From NCBI RefSeq assembly GCF_900143275.1, contig NZ_FSRO01000001.1:1054001-1118000 (forward strand): a DNA stretch of 64,000 nucleotides. Reading direction: 5' to 3'. Numbering within the stretch: position 1 is the stretch's first letter; each line of letters starts with the position of its first letter. Source of the DNA: Nitrosomonas cryotolerans ATCC 49181 (lineage in GTDB: Bacteria > Pseudomonadota > Gammaproteobacteria > Burkholderiales > Nitrosomonadaceae). A model generated the notes under the pieces. That model was given only the letters and a program-made list of their open reading frames with translations, was not told the origin of the DNA and made no database searches. Made by a program: the position numbers and the translations under genes. Positions 17,749 through 28,006 of the stretch are shown here, one piece after another.

Positions 17749-18678
17749 ATGTCGACACTCACATTCCAGGAAATTATCTTTGCACTCCAGCGCTATTGGG
17801 ACAAACAAGGCTGTGCATTACTGCAGCCCTATGATATGGAGGTTGGTGCGGGCACGAGCCATACCGCCACCTTTTTGCGTGCTCTCGGGCCAGAACCCTG
17901 GCGTGCTGCTTATGTGCAGCCAGTCCGGCGTCCTAAAGATGGACGCTACGGGGATAACCCTAACCGTTTGCAGCATTATTATCAATTTCAGGTGGTGCTT
18001 AAGCCGGCACCAGCGAATATTCTGGATTTATATTTTGATTCTCTGCGGGAAATCGGCTTTGATTTGAAGCAGAATGATGTCCGCTTGATTGAAGATGATT
18101 GGGAGAATCCGACCCTGGGTGCGTGGGGGTTGGGATGGGAGGTATGGTTGAATGGTATGGAAGTCACGCAGTTTACCTATTTTCAACAGGTAGGCGGAAT
18201 TGATTGTAAGCCTGTCACTGGTGAAATAACTTATGGGCTGGAACGATTGGCGATGTACTTGCAGGGTGTAGAGAATGTTTTTGACCTGATCTGGGCAGAC
18301 GGATTAACTTATCGCGATGTCTATCATCAAAATGAGGTTGAACAATCTATCTATAACTTTGAACAGAGTGATACGGCATTTTTATTTATGGCGTTTACCA
18401 AGCATGAGGAACAAGCGATTCATTTAGTCGCCCAACAATTGGCGCTGCCAGCCTATGAACAGGTATTGAAAGCAGCACATACTTTTAATTTGCTGGATGC
18501 ACGCAGTGCAATCTCGGTCACAGAGCGGGCTGCTTATATAGGCCGTATTCGTCATTTGGCCAGGAGTGTGGCGCAAGCGTATTATGCCAGTCGAGAACGT
18601 CTGGAACCGCCTTTCCCCCTGGCGCCACGTGAATGGGTTGCGCAGATTTCCAAATCGGCCGGATCAGGATCAGCATGA
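17749..18678 (+). CDS. glyQ: Glycyl-tRNA synthetase alpha subunit
   Basis: Class II aminoacyl-tRNA synthetase subunit of the bacterial alpha2beta2 GlyRS, carrying the active site. 309 residues, the usual length. The start [21 protein letters not shown] and the motif 2 region [21 protein letters not shown] are diagnostic, as are QFQVVLKP and [19 protein letters not shown]. The ATG at 17749 lies 44 bp after lnt. The stop overlaps the glyS start as ATGA at 18675-18678, which couples subunit synthesis. Confidence 0.98.
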   Translation: MSTLTFQEIIFALQRYWDKQGCALLQPYDMEVGAGTSHTATFLRALGPEPWRAAYVQPVRRPKDGRYGDNPNRLQHYYQFQVVLKPAPANILDLYFDSLREIGFDLKQNDVRLIEDDWENPTLGAWGLGWEVWLNGMEVTQFTYFQQVGGIDCKPVTGEITYGLERLAMYLQGVENVFDLIWADGLTYRDVYHQNEVEQSIYNFEQSDTAFLFMAFTKHEEQAIHLVAQQLALPAYEQVLKAAHTFNLLDARSAISVTERAAYIGRIRHLARSVAQAYYASRERLEPPFPLAPREWVAQISKSAGSGSA

Positions 18679-20789
18679 CAATGAAAAATTTACTGGTGGA
18701 ATTGTTGGTCGAAGAATTGCCGCCTAAATCGCTCAAACAGCTGGGCGATAGTTTTGCCGAGCTACTGTTTGCCAGCCTGGTAACTCAAAATCTGGTGGCC
18801 AAAGATGCGCCTGTAACAGCCTATGCCTCGCCTCGTCGCCTGGCCGTACATATTACGCATGTTTTAGCGCAGGCAGCGGATGAGTCGGTTTCACGAAAAT
18901 TGATGCCTGTCGCGGTTGGCCTGGATGATGATGGACAAGCGACGCCACCCCTGCTTAAGAAGCTGGCCAGCCTGGGTGCTGATATGAGCGTTGTTCCTCA
19001 TCTTAAACGTGTGATAGAGGGCAAGACGGAAGTCTTGTTTTTGGATAGTCGCGTTACAGGGATCGTGTTGGCTGAAGGCCTGCAAAAAGCGCTGGATGAG
19101 GCCCTGAACAGATTGCCTATTCCAAGAGTGATGACTTATCAGTTGGCGGATGGCTGGCAGAGTGTAAATTTTGTACGCCCGGCGCATGGATTGGTTGCGC
19201 TACATGGTACGGAAATCGTATCGGTGAATGCGTTAGGCTTGACCGCCGGACGCGCAACACAAGGGCATCGCTTTGAGGCAAAAATAAATCCTGTGGTGCT
19301 GAAGGGCGCAGATAATTATGCGCAGCAGCTGGAAACAGAAGGCGCCGTAATCGCTAATTTTGTTGCGCGCCGCACCGAAATTAAGCGCCAGCTGGCAATC
19401 CTGGTGGCAAAAGAAAATCTTGAGCATGTCGAGGATGAGGCGTTATTAGATGAAGTGACTGCACTGGTAGAACGCCCTAATGTACTGGCTGGTCAGTTTG
19501 ATCCTGAATTCCTTGCGGTACCCCAGGAATGTCTGATTCTGACTATGAAGGCGAATCAAAAATACTTTCCAATGCTGGATGCGCATGGCAGGCTGGCCAA
19601 TAAATTTATGATTGTTGCCAATATTCGCCCAGCGGATACGGGTCTGGTGATTACTGGCAATGAGCGTGTAGTGCGTTCTCGTCTGGCCGATGCGAAATTT
19701 TTCTTTGATCAGGATCGCAAAAGATCATTGGCTTCGCGTATTGCCGGATTGGATAAAGTGGTTTATCACAATAAGCTGGGCATGCAGGGTGAGCGAATAG
19801 AAAGAGTAAGAGCCATTGCGCATGCGATCGGTCTGCAGCTGGGTGGTGCCGCGCTTGCAAAGCAGGCGAGTGAAGCGGCGCAGCTGGCTAAAGCGGATCT
19901 GCTGACTGAAATGGTTAACGAGTTTCCTGAATTGCAGGGCGTGATGGGGCGCTATTATGCGCTGCAGGATGGGTTGAGTGAAGAAATTGCGTGCGCGATT
20001 GAAGATCATTATAAGCCACGCTTCGCCGGTGATACATTACCGCGTCATCAGGTGGGCATCTGTGTGGCACTGGCTGATAAACTGGAAACATTGACCGGTT
20101 TATTTGGGATTAAACAGATTCCGACCGGAGACAAAGATCCTTTCGCATTGCGCCGTCATGCCTTAGGCGTCATTCGTATATTGATAGAAAAGGCATTGCC
20201 ATTATCGCTCGATATGTTATTGAAACAAGCCCGCGCTGCTTTTGGTGATCGCTTTACCGATGAATCTTGTACCCTGACGCACTTTATCTATGATCGGTTA
20301 GCCGGCAGTTTACGAGAGCAAGGCTATCAGGCGCAGGAAGTGGAAGCCGTTCTGGGTGGCTTGCCTGAACGACTGTCAGAGATTCCTAAACGGCTAGAGG
20401 CTGTGCGCGCTTTTTCTGAACTACCTGAGGCGGTGAGCCTGGCAGCTGCTAACAAGCGTGTACATAATATCCTTGAGAAGGGCTTGAAGAAGCAGTCTGT
20501 TGCTTTAAGCGAAGCTATCAATGTTGTCTGGCTGAAGGAACCTGCTGAGACAGCGCTCTATGAAATGTTGACCAGCGTGAAATCTCAGGCTGATGCGGCA
20601 TTTGAGGCGGGCCATTATACCCGTTCATTGCAGGCATTAGCGGTGCTCAAGGAACCGATTGATGCTTTCTTTGATCAAGTGATGGTTTTTACGGATGATA
20701 CCGATTTGCGTGCTAACCGGCTCTGTCTGCTGGACTTATTACATAAAACAATGAATCGCGTGGCGGATATTTCGAAACTGGTTACCTGA
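18675..20789 (+). CDS. glyS: Glycyl-tRNA synthetase beta subunit
   Basis: Beta subunit of GlyRS, involved in tRNA recognition. About 704 residues: the N-terminal [17 protein letters not shown], a B3/B4-like and HD-like middle region with [13 protein letters not shown] and [14 protein letters not shown], and a C-terminal DALR anticodon-binding segment ([11 protein letters not shown]...RLCLL). A longer in-frame reading from 18633 overlaps glyQ and is not needed. ATG 18675 (overlap) or ATG 18681 fits the family start. One base separates its stop from gmhB. Confidence 0.97.
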   Translation: MTMKNLLVELLVEELPPKSLKQLGDSFAELLFASLVTQNLVAKDAPVTAYASPRRLAVHITHVLAQAADESVSRKLMPVAVGLDDDGQATPPLLKKLASLGADMSVVPHLKRVIEGKTEVLFLDSRVTGIVLAEGLQKALDEALNRLPIPRVMTYQLADGWQSVNFVRPAHGLVALHGTEIVSVNALGLTAGRATQGHRFEAKINPVVLKGADNYAQQLETEGAVIANFVARRTEIKRQLAILVAKENLEHVEDEALLDEVTALVERPNVLAGQFDPEFLAVPQECLILTMKANQKYFPMLDAHGRLANKFMIVANIRPADTGLVITGNERVVRSRLADAKFFFDQDRKRSLASRIAGLDKVVYHNKLGMQGERIERVRAIAHAIGLQLGGAALAKQASEAAQLAKADLLTEMVNEFPELQGVMGRYYALQDGLSEEIACAIEDHYKPRFAGDTLPRHQVGICVALADKLETLTGLFGIKQIPTGDKDPFALRRHALGVIRILIEKALPLSLDMLLKQARAAFGDRFTDESCTLTHFIYDRLAGSLREQGYQAQEVEAVLGGLPERLSEIPKRLEAVRAFSELPEAVSLAAANKRVHNILEKGLKKQSVALSEAINVVWLKEPAETALYEMLTSVKSQADAAFEAGHYTRSLQALAVLKEPIDAFFDQVMVFTDDTDLRANRLCLLDLLHKTMNRVADISKLVT

Positions 20790-20790
20790 T

Positions 20791-21330
20791 ATGAAATTGA
20801 TTATTCTCGATCATAATGGCGTTATCAATCATACTAGCCTTACCTTTATTAAGACACCGGATGAATGGGAACCTATTCCCGGTAGCCTGGAAGCGATTGC
20901 GCGTTTGACTCATTTAGGTTATCGGGTAGTGATTGTCACGAATCAGTCCGGTATTGGACGTGGATTATTGGATATGACCACTTATAACGCCATTAATGAG
21001 AAAATGTATAAAGCGGTTAATCAGGCAGGCGGGCGTATTGATGCGATATTTTTTTGTCCGCATACGAATATGGATAAATGTGCCTGTCGGAAACCGGCAA
21101 CAGGTATGCTCAAGGAAATTATGCAGCGTTACGGTACTGATTTAAAGAATGTTCCTATGATTGGTGATTCGCTTCGGGATTTGCAGGCGAGTGCTGGGGT
21201 CGGTGCGCAGCCGATTTTGGTGTTGACAGGTAAGGGCGAAAGAACGCGTGCGGACAATCTATTGCCAGAGAATACGCAAATTTTTGAAAATCTGTCGACA
21301 GCGGTTGATTTTCTGGTTGGACAGGCATAA
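20791..21330 (+). CDS. gmhB: D-glycero-beta-D-manno-heptose 1,7-bisphosphate phosphatase-like, altered DxD motif
   Basis: HAD-superfamily phosphatase of ADP-heptose synthesis for LPS. 179 residues. HAD motif II TNQSGIGRG, motif III IGDSLRDLQA, the Lys in CRKPATGM and the zinc loop CPHTNMDKCACRKP are intact. Motif I, however, reads LDHNGVIN where the family has LDRDGVIN. The nucleophile Asp7 is kept, but the second Asp, the general acid/base, is Asn9 (codon AAT). This could reduce activity strongly or be a sequencing error or a recent mutation. It lies between glyS and plsC with a one-base overlap to plsC. Confidence 0.9.
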   Translation: MKLIILDHNGVINHTSLTFIKTPDEWEPIPGSLEAIARLTHLGYRVVIVTNQSGIGRGLLDMTTYNAINEKMYKAVNQAGGRIDAIFFCPHTNMDKCACRKPATGMLKEIMQRYGTDLKNVPMIGDSLRDLQASAGVGAQPILVLTGKGERTRADNLLPENTQIFENLSTAVDFLVGQA

Positions 21331-22049
21331 TGCTGGCTGCATTACGTTCAGCATTGTATCTGTTGTTGCAAATCATCATTACACCGCCCTACGCATTAAT
21401 AACGCTTGCCTGTTTTCCGCTCTCGGCGCATGGACGTTATCGTGTGACTTCTAGTTGGACGCACTTGATGCTGTTTTTGGTACGTGTGATATGTGGCGTG
21501 CGTTACCGTGTACTGGGCGCAGATCGTATTCCCAAAATACCGAGTATCGTGTTATCGAAACATCAATCCGCATGGGAAACACTGGCGTTCCAGAAAATTT
21601 TTCCACCGCAGGTATGGGTCCTTAAAAAGGAATTGTTACGTATCCCTTTTTTTGGCTGGGGTTTGGCGATGACGAATCCGATTGCAATCGATCGGAGTTC
21701 GGGGAAAGCAGCGCTGGAGCAGATTGTTGAACAAGGAAAAGAGCGATTAAAGCAGGGATTCTGGGTTGTGGTGTTTCCGGAAGGAACACGCATCGCACCG
21801 GGCAAGAAAGGAAAGTATCGTATTGGCGGCGCATGGCTTGCCACTCACGCTAAGGTCTGGGTGGTGCCTGTGGCACATAATGCGGGAGAATTCTGGGGAA
21901 AAAATTCTTTTATCAAGCAACCCGGTACGATAACGGTGAGTATTGGCGAACCCATTGATCCAGCCGGAATGGAGGCAGCCGAGCTGAATGAGAAAGTGGA
22001 GACCTGGATTGAGAAAGAGATGATCCGCATTCGTCATTTAGAAACTTAA
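21330..22049 (+). CDS. plsC: 1-acyl-sn-glycerol-3-phosphate acyltransferase
   Basis: Acylates lysophosphatidic acid to phosphatidic acid at the inner membrane. 239 residues: N-terminal hydrophobic segments (about 5-30 and 45-60), then the acyltransferase motif I SKHQSAWET (H-x4-E type, variant HQSAWE), a motif II-like LLRIPFFGWGLAM, motif III VVFPEGTRIAPG and motif IV VVPVAHNAG. Its start overlaps the gmhB stop by one base, so it is the last gene of the operon; a terminator follows at 22073. Confidence 0.93.
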   Translation: MLAALRSALYLLLQIIITPPYALITLACFPLSAHGRYRVTSSWTHLMLFLVRVICGVRYRVLGADRIPKIPSIVLSKHQSAWETLAFQKIFPPQVWVLKKELLRIPFFGWGLAMTNPIAIDRSSGKAALEQIVEQGKERLKQGFWVVVFPEGTRIAPGKKGKYRIGGAWLATHAKVWVVPVAHNAGEFWGKNSFIKQPGTITVSIGEPIDPAGMEAAELNEKVETWIEKEMIRIRHLET

Positions 22050-22072
22050 ACGGTATGGATCTGATAATCTTG

Positions 22073-22098
22073 CATAGATTGGCAGTCTATGTTTTTTT
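22073..22098 (+). terminator. Intrinsic terminator after plsC
   Basis: The stem CATAGA/TCTATG with a 7-nt loop is followed by seven T residues, 24 bp after the plsC stop. The following stretch to the IS at 22345 contains nothing I recognise. Confidence 0.75.
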
Positions 22099-22344
22099 AA
22101 GCGCGGATTCAATTTCGAAGTGCAACAAGGAAGTGCAGGCCCATAACCGGTAATGTACTTTTGCTCGACCTGCTTTTTATTCGTCCGTAGTCTCATAATT
22201 ATCATCAAAGAAGTGAAATCAATGCGTCCCTGGCCTATTCTGTAGTGCCAACCTTTGGTTGATTATTTTGCTTGAGAATTGTGATTTACTGATTTCAGAT
22301 GGTAATATTGATTAGCTGGTTATTGCTTTAGATAGCGTAATCAT

Positions 22345-23133
22345 GAGATATTTACCCAGAGAGCGATACATCTGATTTGCACAACAGCGAGAAATGAAGC
22401 ACTATTTTTGTATTTTTGGCGTATCTTGTGGCAATGCCGTGCCATTTCTTGGGATGGAGGAAAGCGTTTTCAACCAGTGCCGTAATTTATAGTATTCTTT
22501 GTCGTAAGATCTTTGCACTGTATGGTTTCTTTTTGAGGAGGTTACGATTTTCATACCCTGGCTGTTCAATCGTTGCATTGCTGCCATAATGGCGACCTGA
22601 CAGCAAATAATCCGCATCAAGTCCTTCGATCAAGCGGTCAGTCTGCGTTCAATCCGTTGTGGTATCCTGCGTAATAAAAACTCTGATCGGCATACCATGC
22701 GCATCCACGGCCAGACATATCTTGGTGTTGAGCCCCCTTTTGTGCGGCCCATGCCCTGATTTTCGCTCTTGGTCCCGGTGGCATGGGGATGATTCTTACA
22801 ATGGCTGGCGTCAATCATAAGCCACTCGTAATCCGGATGGTCAATCAAGACTTCCAGTAATTTTTCCCAGATGCCCTTGTCGCGCCAGCGGATAAAACGG
22901 CGATGCGTATTGCTCCAACCTCCATAATCCAGCGGTAAATCCCGCCACGGTGCGCCGGTGCGCATAATCCAGAAAACGGCATCAATGAACTGGCGGTTAT
23001 CTCTAGCTATGCCTCCCCAAGCACCTTGGCGGCCAGGTAAATGAGTCTCAAGCAACGCCCATACTTCGTCTGATATATCATGCTTGCGATGTGAATGTGT
23101 CATGCGAAATCCTTTCGTTTTTACAAGCATCTC
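22345..23133 (-). mobile_element. Decayed IS5-family (IS427-like) insertion sequence
   Basis: A 789-bp unit with short complementary ends (GAGAT at 22345, ATCTC ending at 23133) flanked by AT on both sides, a possible 2-bp target duplication. Size and transposase type fit the IS427 group. The transposase inside is broken, so the element is probably immobile unless helped in trans. Confidence 0.7.
22352..23103 (-). pseudogene. IS5-family transposase, frameshifted and with stops
   Basis: The N-terminal part (MTHSHRKHDISDEVWALLET..., WGGIARDNRQFIDAVFWIMRTGAPWRDLP, YGGWSNTHRRFIRW, LMIDASHCKNHPHATG) is a clear IS5-type transposase with the first catalytic Asp in MIDAS. The frame then ends at about 22626. 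The downstream homologous parts (DAHGMPIRVFITQ, LIEGLDADYLLSGRHY, LVENAFLH, GIATRYAKNT) are spread over other frames, with a TGA after TTTD. IS427-group elements naturally use a frameshift between two ORFs, but here there are additional lesions. Confidence 0.8.
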
Positions 23134-23478
23134 ATATTTTTCATTTTGTGATTATATTATTTAGAGCGACCGATACAGGATGATTTAAATTAATATAGCC
23201 GGCCAGTAGAATGCCTAGAGTTAAAGAATGAGTAAAACTGATGACTGTGTTTACTGAATCGAGACGTTTATTTGTAATTAACTGAGTGGAGGAAAGAGAA
23301 CAGTGTGGCATGTTGTTCAACGCCTTACGCATTGATCGAGTCTGGATTCAGACACACGAAAGTGCATTCACGCTATTCTTTCTTGATATGACCTCGAGCT
23401 TTGGTAACGCCACTATTTCTTTCAAGATTAGAAGCTTTGCGTTCTTATCTCACGATAAGCTTGCCTTTCTCTACTGAA
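23134..23478. other. Intergenic between two insertion sequences
   Basis: Only a 63-codon open frame at 23286-23477 that runs up to the edge of the next IS. No Shine-Dalgarno and no recognised similarity. I see nothing else. Confidence 0.5.
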
Positions 23479-24697
23479 GGGGCCTGTCTCGAAATATCCC
23501 GAAATCAAGATATGTGGCGTATTGATTTGTTAAAATAGAGGCACGACTATTATTGGAAGAAACAGCCATGTTCCGTCAAGTTGAAATGATTTCACTGGAG
23601 GAGTTAGTTCCTCCTGATCACCCTTACCGTTATTTTAAGCAGATACTCAATGAAACATTTATTACGCGTTGTTTATCTGGCGTGCCATCTGATTTAGGCC
23701 GAGAGGGTTACGGCATAGTCCGTCTGTTCTACGGTTTGTTATTACAGTTTATGGAAGATTTAAGTGATCGGGAATGTGAACGATTTTTGAAAGAGAACCT
23801 GAGTGGCAAATGGTTGTGTGGATTTGGATTAAGTGAGATAACGCCAGATCACAATGCGTTTTATCGTACCCGTAAGCGCATAGGTACCGAACGGTTGAGC
23901 CAACTATTTGCTCAGATGCGCGAAGAGCTTGCCCGTCATGGCTTGATCAGTGAGGTATTTACGTTTGTGGATGCAACACACTTAATTGCCAAAGCGAATT
24001 TATGGAAAGAACGAGATCGGGCAATCAAAGCAAAACTGGACAAGCTTAACAACGAAGTACTGCCCAAGCTCGCCTGTGATAAGCAGGCAAAGATTGGTTG
24101 TAAAGGAAAAAACAAATATTGGTATGGTTATAAACAGCATAGCTCTGTTGACATGCAATCGGGTTTAATCAACAAGATAGCCGTGACACCAGGGAATGTG
24201 ACTGATGCAAAAGGGCTCAAGCATGTATGCCCTAGTTCAGGGGCCATCTATGCGGACAAAGGCTATTGCACTAAACCTGCACAGCATGCCGCTGCAAAAC
24301 GAGGTGTCCATTTGGCGGCAATCATGATGAATCACATGCTAGCGAAAAATCATGACAAAGATCGCTGGCTCAGTCACTTGAGAATGCCTTATGAACGCGT
24401 TTTCTCTAAACGTAACCGAAACGTGCGTTATCGCGGTATCGCCAAGAATCAATTTGCTGCGTTTATGTCTGCAATCAGTTTCAACCTCAAACGTATTTTA
24501 GTGCTTAATCCATCTGGTCTCGTCTTTTCTTGAGGAGCCATTGCGTCCAGAATCAGCTAAAACCGCATCAATCTAACAAATCTCATAGATATAACTACTA
24601 TTTAGTCACTGTTTACGCAGCATCTAGACTACTATCTTAAAAAAAATAGTAAATCTTTTGCATCAAGGCGCAAATAATTGAATTACGCGACAGCCCC
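23479..24697 (+). mobile_element. Intact IS4/IS5-superfamily insertion sequence with 4-bp target duplication
   Basis: A 1219-bp element. The left end begins GGGGCCTGTCTCG; the right end, read on the other strand, begins GGGGCTGTCGCG. TGAA stands directly outside both ends (23475-23478 and 24698-24701), a credible 4-bp target duplication. The single transposase gene is intact. A shortened relative with the same ends lies at 47116-47804 in opposite orientation. Confidence 0.85.
23568..24533 (+). CDS. DDE transposase of the intact insertion sequence
   Basis: A 321-residue transposase with an IS4/IS5-superfamily organisation. An N-terminal DNA-binding part (VPPDHPYRYFKQ, GREGYGIVRLFYGLLLQFMED, ITPDHNAFYRTRKRIG) is followed by the catalytic core. 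First Asp in TFVDATHLIAKANLW (about residue 136), second in AIYADKGYCTKPA (about 230), and a Glu in RMPYERVFSKRNRNVRYRG (about 282), matching the Y-x2-R-x3-E-type region in modified form. I chose ATG 23568 over the upstream in-frame codon at 23553. I cannot name the ISfinder member. Confidence 0.85.
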   Translation: MFRQVEMISLEELVPPDHPYRYFKQILNETFITRCLSGVPSDLGREGYGIVRLFYGLLLQFMEDLSDRECERFLKENLSGKWLCGFGLSEITPDHNAFYRTRKRIGTERLSQLFAQMREELARHGLISEVFTFVDATHLIAKANLWKERDRAIKAKLDKLNNEVLPKLACDKQAKIGCKGKNKYWYGYKQHSSVDMQSGLINKIAVTPGNVTDAKGLKHVCPSSGAIYADKGYCTKPAQHAAAKRGVHLAAIMMNHMLAKNHDKDRWLSHLRMPYERVFSKRNRNVRYRGIAKNQFAAFMSAISFNLKRILVLNPSGLVFS

Positions 24698-24966
24698 TGA
24701 AGATAATATGGCGCAAGATTTTAATGGGGCTTCATTTTTCTTGATAGTTTAGATGTCATAGCAAAAGGTAAAAAAATAGTGCTAGCATGATCAATTGCTT
24801 AACCTGATCAAATTTTCAGTATTAGGAGATAACCGTTTGTTTTTATACTGGTATAAACCTTATCGTGTAAATATCAAGGTTGCTACCATCCAGTTGGTGG
24901 AGTAGATTGAACCTATTGTATAATACTATATAAATGTGGCAAGATTTATTACAAACCATTACAAAA

Positions 24967-25722
24967 ATGAACCAGAATATGACCCGCTTTTTTTGTTTCA
25001 AAGCTGTTACCTTGCTGTTATTAGGAGTAAATCTTTCTGGTTGTGCTTCATTTAACAATCAGCAGGATCCGTTGGAATCAATAAATCGTACTGTTTTTGA
25101 GTTTAATGAAGCAATCGATGATAAGGTATTGGAACCGGTAGCGAGGGGTTATAAGTGGGTAGTTCCTGATCCTATCGAAATGGTTGTGGGTAATTTTTTT
25201 TCTAATCTGAATGATGTCGTAGTGACAGCTAATTCTATTCTGCAGCTAAATTTTAGTAGTGCACTGGCCAGTAGTACACGTGTACTAATTAATACGACCT
25301 TTGGTATGCTGGGTATGATTGATATTGCGAGTGATATTAGTATGGCCAGCGATATCGATATAAGTAAACGTAACGAGGATTTTGGTCAAACCATGGGCCA
25401 TTATGGCATTGCAAGCGGCCCATATCTGGTTTTGCCTTTTCTGGGACCGAGTTCTTTACGTGATGCAGTAGGAATTGGTGTGGATAGTTTTTTCGCTGAC
25501 CCGGTTACGACCGGCGTTTATCTCAATAGTATTGATGCCGCCATACGGATACCAGTAGGCGGAGCAAGAGCACTTGATACGCGCGCGCAATTACTCGATG
25601 TCGAAAAAACTCTAGAAGAAGCTGCGCTGGATAAATATGAATTTATACGCGACGCCTATTTGCAGCGACGACATAGTTTAGTGCATAACGGTAATTTACC
25701 TTCTTCTGATGAAGCAGAATAA
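24967..25722 (+). CDS. mlaA: MlaA/VacJ outer-membrane lipoprotein (phospholipid transport)
   Basis: Removes mislocalised phospholipids from the outer leaflet of the outer membrane and passes them to the MlaC/MlaFEDB system. Lipoprotein signal with lipobox LSGC, then the family stretches QDPLESINRTVFEFNEAIDDKVL, VVPDPIEMVVGNFFSNLNDV, NTTFGMLGMIDIAS, EDFGQTMGHYGIASGPYLVLPFLGPSS and DSFFADP. Three in-frame ATGs (24934, 24967, 24979) are possible and none has a clear Shine-Dalgarno; the two later ones give a normal-length signal peptide. No mlaBCDEF genes are adjacent; the gene stands next to the IS at 24697. Confidence 0.92.
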   Translation: MNQNMTRFFCFKAVTLLLLGVNLSGCASFNNQQDPLESINRTVFEFNEAIDDKVLEPVARGYKWVVPDPIEMVVGNFFSNLNDVVVTANSILQLNFSSALASSTRVLINTTFGMLGMIDIASDISMASDIDISKRNEDFGQTMGHYGIASGPYLVLPFLGPSSLRDAVGIGVDSFFADPVTTGVYLNSIDAAIRIPVGGARALDTRAQLLDVEKTLEEAALDKYEFIRDAYLQRRHSLVHNGNLPSSDEAE

Positions 25723-25971
25723 AACGTACTAGAATGCGGCTTTTGTTCTTCTATATTAATGGCATTATTCCCCGCGCATTAGATACTTCTGGATCATGCT
25801 TGGAAGTAATGATTTCAGGTATATACCGTTTCTGTCTCGTTGCAATCTGGAAATGCTGTTCTTATCTATTATCCGGAAAAAATATAACTTGAATGCTGAC
25901 ATTAATTTTTCAAGCATCAGCTGGGTGTTTTTTATAAAACATGATAATAATCTCAAGGAAGGTGGGTAGAA

Positions 25972-26136
25972 ATGAGAAAGTTTCAATGTAATATATGTGG
26001 TTTTATCTATGACGAGGCCATTGGTGACCCGGAGCATGGTGTCAAGGCGGGTACTCGTTGGGAAGACATCCCTGAGGATTGGACTTGTCCAGACTGTGGT
26101 GTCGTTAAGGCTGATTTTGAAATGCTGGAGATTTAG
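25972..26136 (+). CDS. Rubredoxin
   Basis: A 54-residue one-iron electron carrier. The two CxxC-G knuckles are present: CNICGF (residues 6-11) and CPDCGV (39-44), with the conserved [20 protein letters not shown] and PEDWTCP. A Shine-Dalgarno (aaggaaggtggg) stands before ATG 25972. It ends three bases before the rubredoxin reductase start, so the two form an operon. Confidence 0.97.
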   Translation: MRKFQCNICGFIYDEAIGDPEHGVKAGTRWEDIPEDWTCPDCGVVKADFEMLEI

Positions 26137-26139
26137 ATA

Positions 26140-27294
26140 ATGCGTCATGAACCCGTAGTTATTATTGGCAGCGGACTGGCGGGTTATGCTGTTGCTCGTG
26201 AGCTACGTAGGTTAGACGGTGAATTACCCATTATCATGCTATCTGCGGATCATGGTGGTTTTTATTCCAAGCCAATGTTGTCGAATGCATTGACGACAGG
26301 AAAAACTCCCGAAACTATACTAAGCGGCGATGCTGTAAAGATGGCGGCGCAGTTGAATATATCCATTCGCTCGCATGCTCGGGTAGTGGCGATTGATAAG
26401 TCGAATAACAGGTTGTCGCTTGAAGATGGAGAAGTGATATCGTATGGCCAACTCGTTTTGGCTCTGGGTGCGGACCCTATTCGATTGCCATTACAAGGGG
26501 ATGGAGTATCTGAAATATTATCAGTTAATGATCTCGATGATTACCGTTTCTTCCGTGGTGCATTATCCGGGAAAAAACAGGTTAGCATTATTGGTGCTGG
26601 TCTAATTGGCTGTGAATTTGCGAATGATCTTGTGGCGACGAATTATAAGGTTCATGTGATTGATATTAGTGCACAACCTCTGGGGCGACTTTTGCCACCG
26701 ACGGGTGGCACTTTTATGCAGAATAAACTTGAAGCGGCCGGTGTAAACTTTCATTTGGATGCCATGATTCAGTGTGTGGAACGAGAGGGTGAATGTTTGC
26801 GTCTGGCTCTTTCGAATGGTGAAATTATCGAATCAGATATCGTGTTGTCGGCAGTTGGGTTGCGTCCACGTACCCAATTGGCGGAAGCAGCGGATATTCC
26901 GGTCAATCGCGGGATTGTGGTTAATAAATTATTGCAGACTGAGTCTGAGAATATATATGCGCTGGGTGACTGTGCGGATGTGGTGGGTAAGGTGTTGCCA
27001 TTTGTAATGCCGATTACATATGCTGCACGCGCCCTAGCAGCAACTCTGGCAGGTAACCCTACTCCCGTGCATTATCCGGCAATGCCGGTTATGGTAAAGA
27101 CACCAGCCTGTCCAACTGTAGTATCGCCCCCTGATTTTAGTGTCAGCGGTGAGTGGCATATTGATACGACTGAAGATAGTGTTAAGGCATTATATCAAGA
27201 TAGAGCGGGTGGTTTGCTGGGCTATGCACTACTGGGTATGGCGGTTAAGGAAAAGAATACGCTGACTACGCAATTGCCGCCGATAATGATGTAG
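26140..27294 (+). CDS. Rubredoxin--NAD(P)+ reductase (FAD-dependent)
   Basis: A 384-residue flavoprotein that moves electrons from NAD(P)H to rubredoxin. FAD-binding GSGLAGYAVARELR (about 10-23), the NAD(P)-binding GAGLIGCEFANDLV (about 151-164), and the FAD signature ENIYALGDCADV (about 269-280). C-terminal VKTPACPTVVSPP resembles AlkT/RubB-type reductases. Directly downstream of rubredoxin (3-bp gap). There is no alkane hydroxylase, rubrerythrin or superoxide reductase beside it, so the final acceptor is unknown; reduction of oxygen or peroxide species is a common role for such pairs. Confidence 0.92.
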   Translation: MRHEPVVIIGSGLAGYAVARELRRLDGELPIIMLSADHGGFYSKPMLSNALTTGKTPETILSGDAVKMAAQLNISIRSHARVVAIDKSNNRLSLEDGEVISYGQLVLALGADPIRLPLQGDGVSEILSVNDLDDYRFFRGALSGKKQVSIIGAGLIGCEFANDLVATNYKVHVIDISAQPLGRLLPPTGGTFMQNKLEAAGVNFHLDAMIQCVEREGECLRLALSNGEIIESDIVLSAVGLRPRTQLAEAADIPVNRGIVVNKLLQTESENIYALGDCADVVGKVLPFVMPITYAARALAATLAGNPTPVHYPAMPVMVKTPACPTVVSPPDFSVSGEWHIDTTEDSVKALYQDRAGGLLGYALLGMAVKEKNTLTTQLPPIMM

Positions 27295-27393
27295 CGTGTT
27301 CTGAATTAAAATACTTGTTTGAATGGATTAACTATGCCCGGGCTGATTGGCACTTAACTTTTGGCTTATTACTCACGATAATAATTGGTATCA

Positions 27394-27954
27394 ATGAAAT
27401 TTCTTTTTGATCTGTTTCCGGTGATTCTGTTTTTCTGTATCTTCAAGATTTACGATATTTATATGGCTACAGCAGTAGCGATCGTGACTACTTTGATACA
27501 AGCCGCCTGGGTATGGTTTCATCACCATAAAATAGATGCCACGATGTGGGTAAGTTTAATTACGATTAGCCTGTTTGGTGGCGCAACACTTGCGCTAACA
27601 GACGAGACCTTTATCATGTGGAAGCCCACTGTAGTTTATGGGTTATTAGCTGTTGTACTTTTGATATCGAATCATCTTTTTAAGAAAAACCTGATACGAT
27701 CGCTATTCCAAGATAAGATCGTATTGCCAGTGGCTGCTTGGAATAAGCTTAATGTGAGCTGGATCGTATTTTTTATATTTATGGGTGGTATTAACCTCTA
27801 TGTAGCTTTTAATTACGCTATCGATACCTGGGTGACCTTCAAATTGTTCGGTTCGACGGGATTAATGCTTGTCTTCGTGGTTTTGCAGGCGGTAGTTTTA
27901 GTTAGATATATGAAAAATATTGATTCTGCGTTATACGATAATCATAGTTCATGA
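27394..27954 (+). CDS. yciB: Inner membrane-spanning protein YciB (septation protein A)
   Basis: A 186-residue integral membrane protein with about five to six helices, the IspZ/YciB family linked to cell-envelope synthesis and division. Start [21 protein letters not shown] and the later [34 protein letters not shown] and [13 protein letters not shown] are family hallmarks. ATG 27394 matches the family start; a TTG at 27385 would add three residues. yciI follows after about 50 bp, a frequent arrangement. Confidence 0.93.
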   Translation: MKFLFDLFPVILFFCIFKIYDIYMATAVAIVTTLIQAAWVWFHHHKIDATMWVSLITISLFGGATLALTDETFIMWKPTVVYGLLAVVLLISNHLFKKNLIRSLFQDKIVLPVAAWNKLNVSWIVFFIFMGGINLYVAFNYAIDTWVTFKLFGSTGLMLVFVVLQAVVLVRYMKNIDSALYDNHSS

Positions 27955-28006
27955 AAGCCGACCCTGGTCGCAGTGAACATATTGAGAATAAAAAAGGCAA
28001 AGGTGT

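Noticed and set aside
18633-18674. Longer glyS start
   Set aside because: It overlaps glyQ and adds non-conserved residues before the family start [15 protein letters not shown].
22352-23103. Programmed frameshift as full explanation of the two-part IS5 transposase
   Set aside because: IS427-type elements use one shift, but here there is also an in-frame TGA in the second half and further frame changes, so decay is the better reading.
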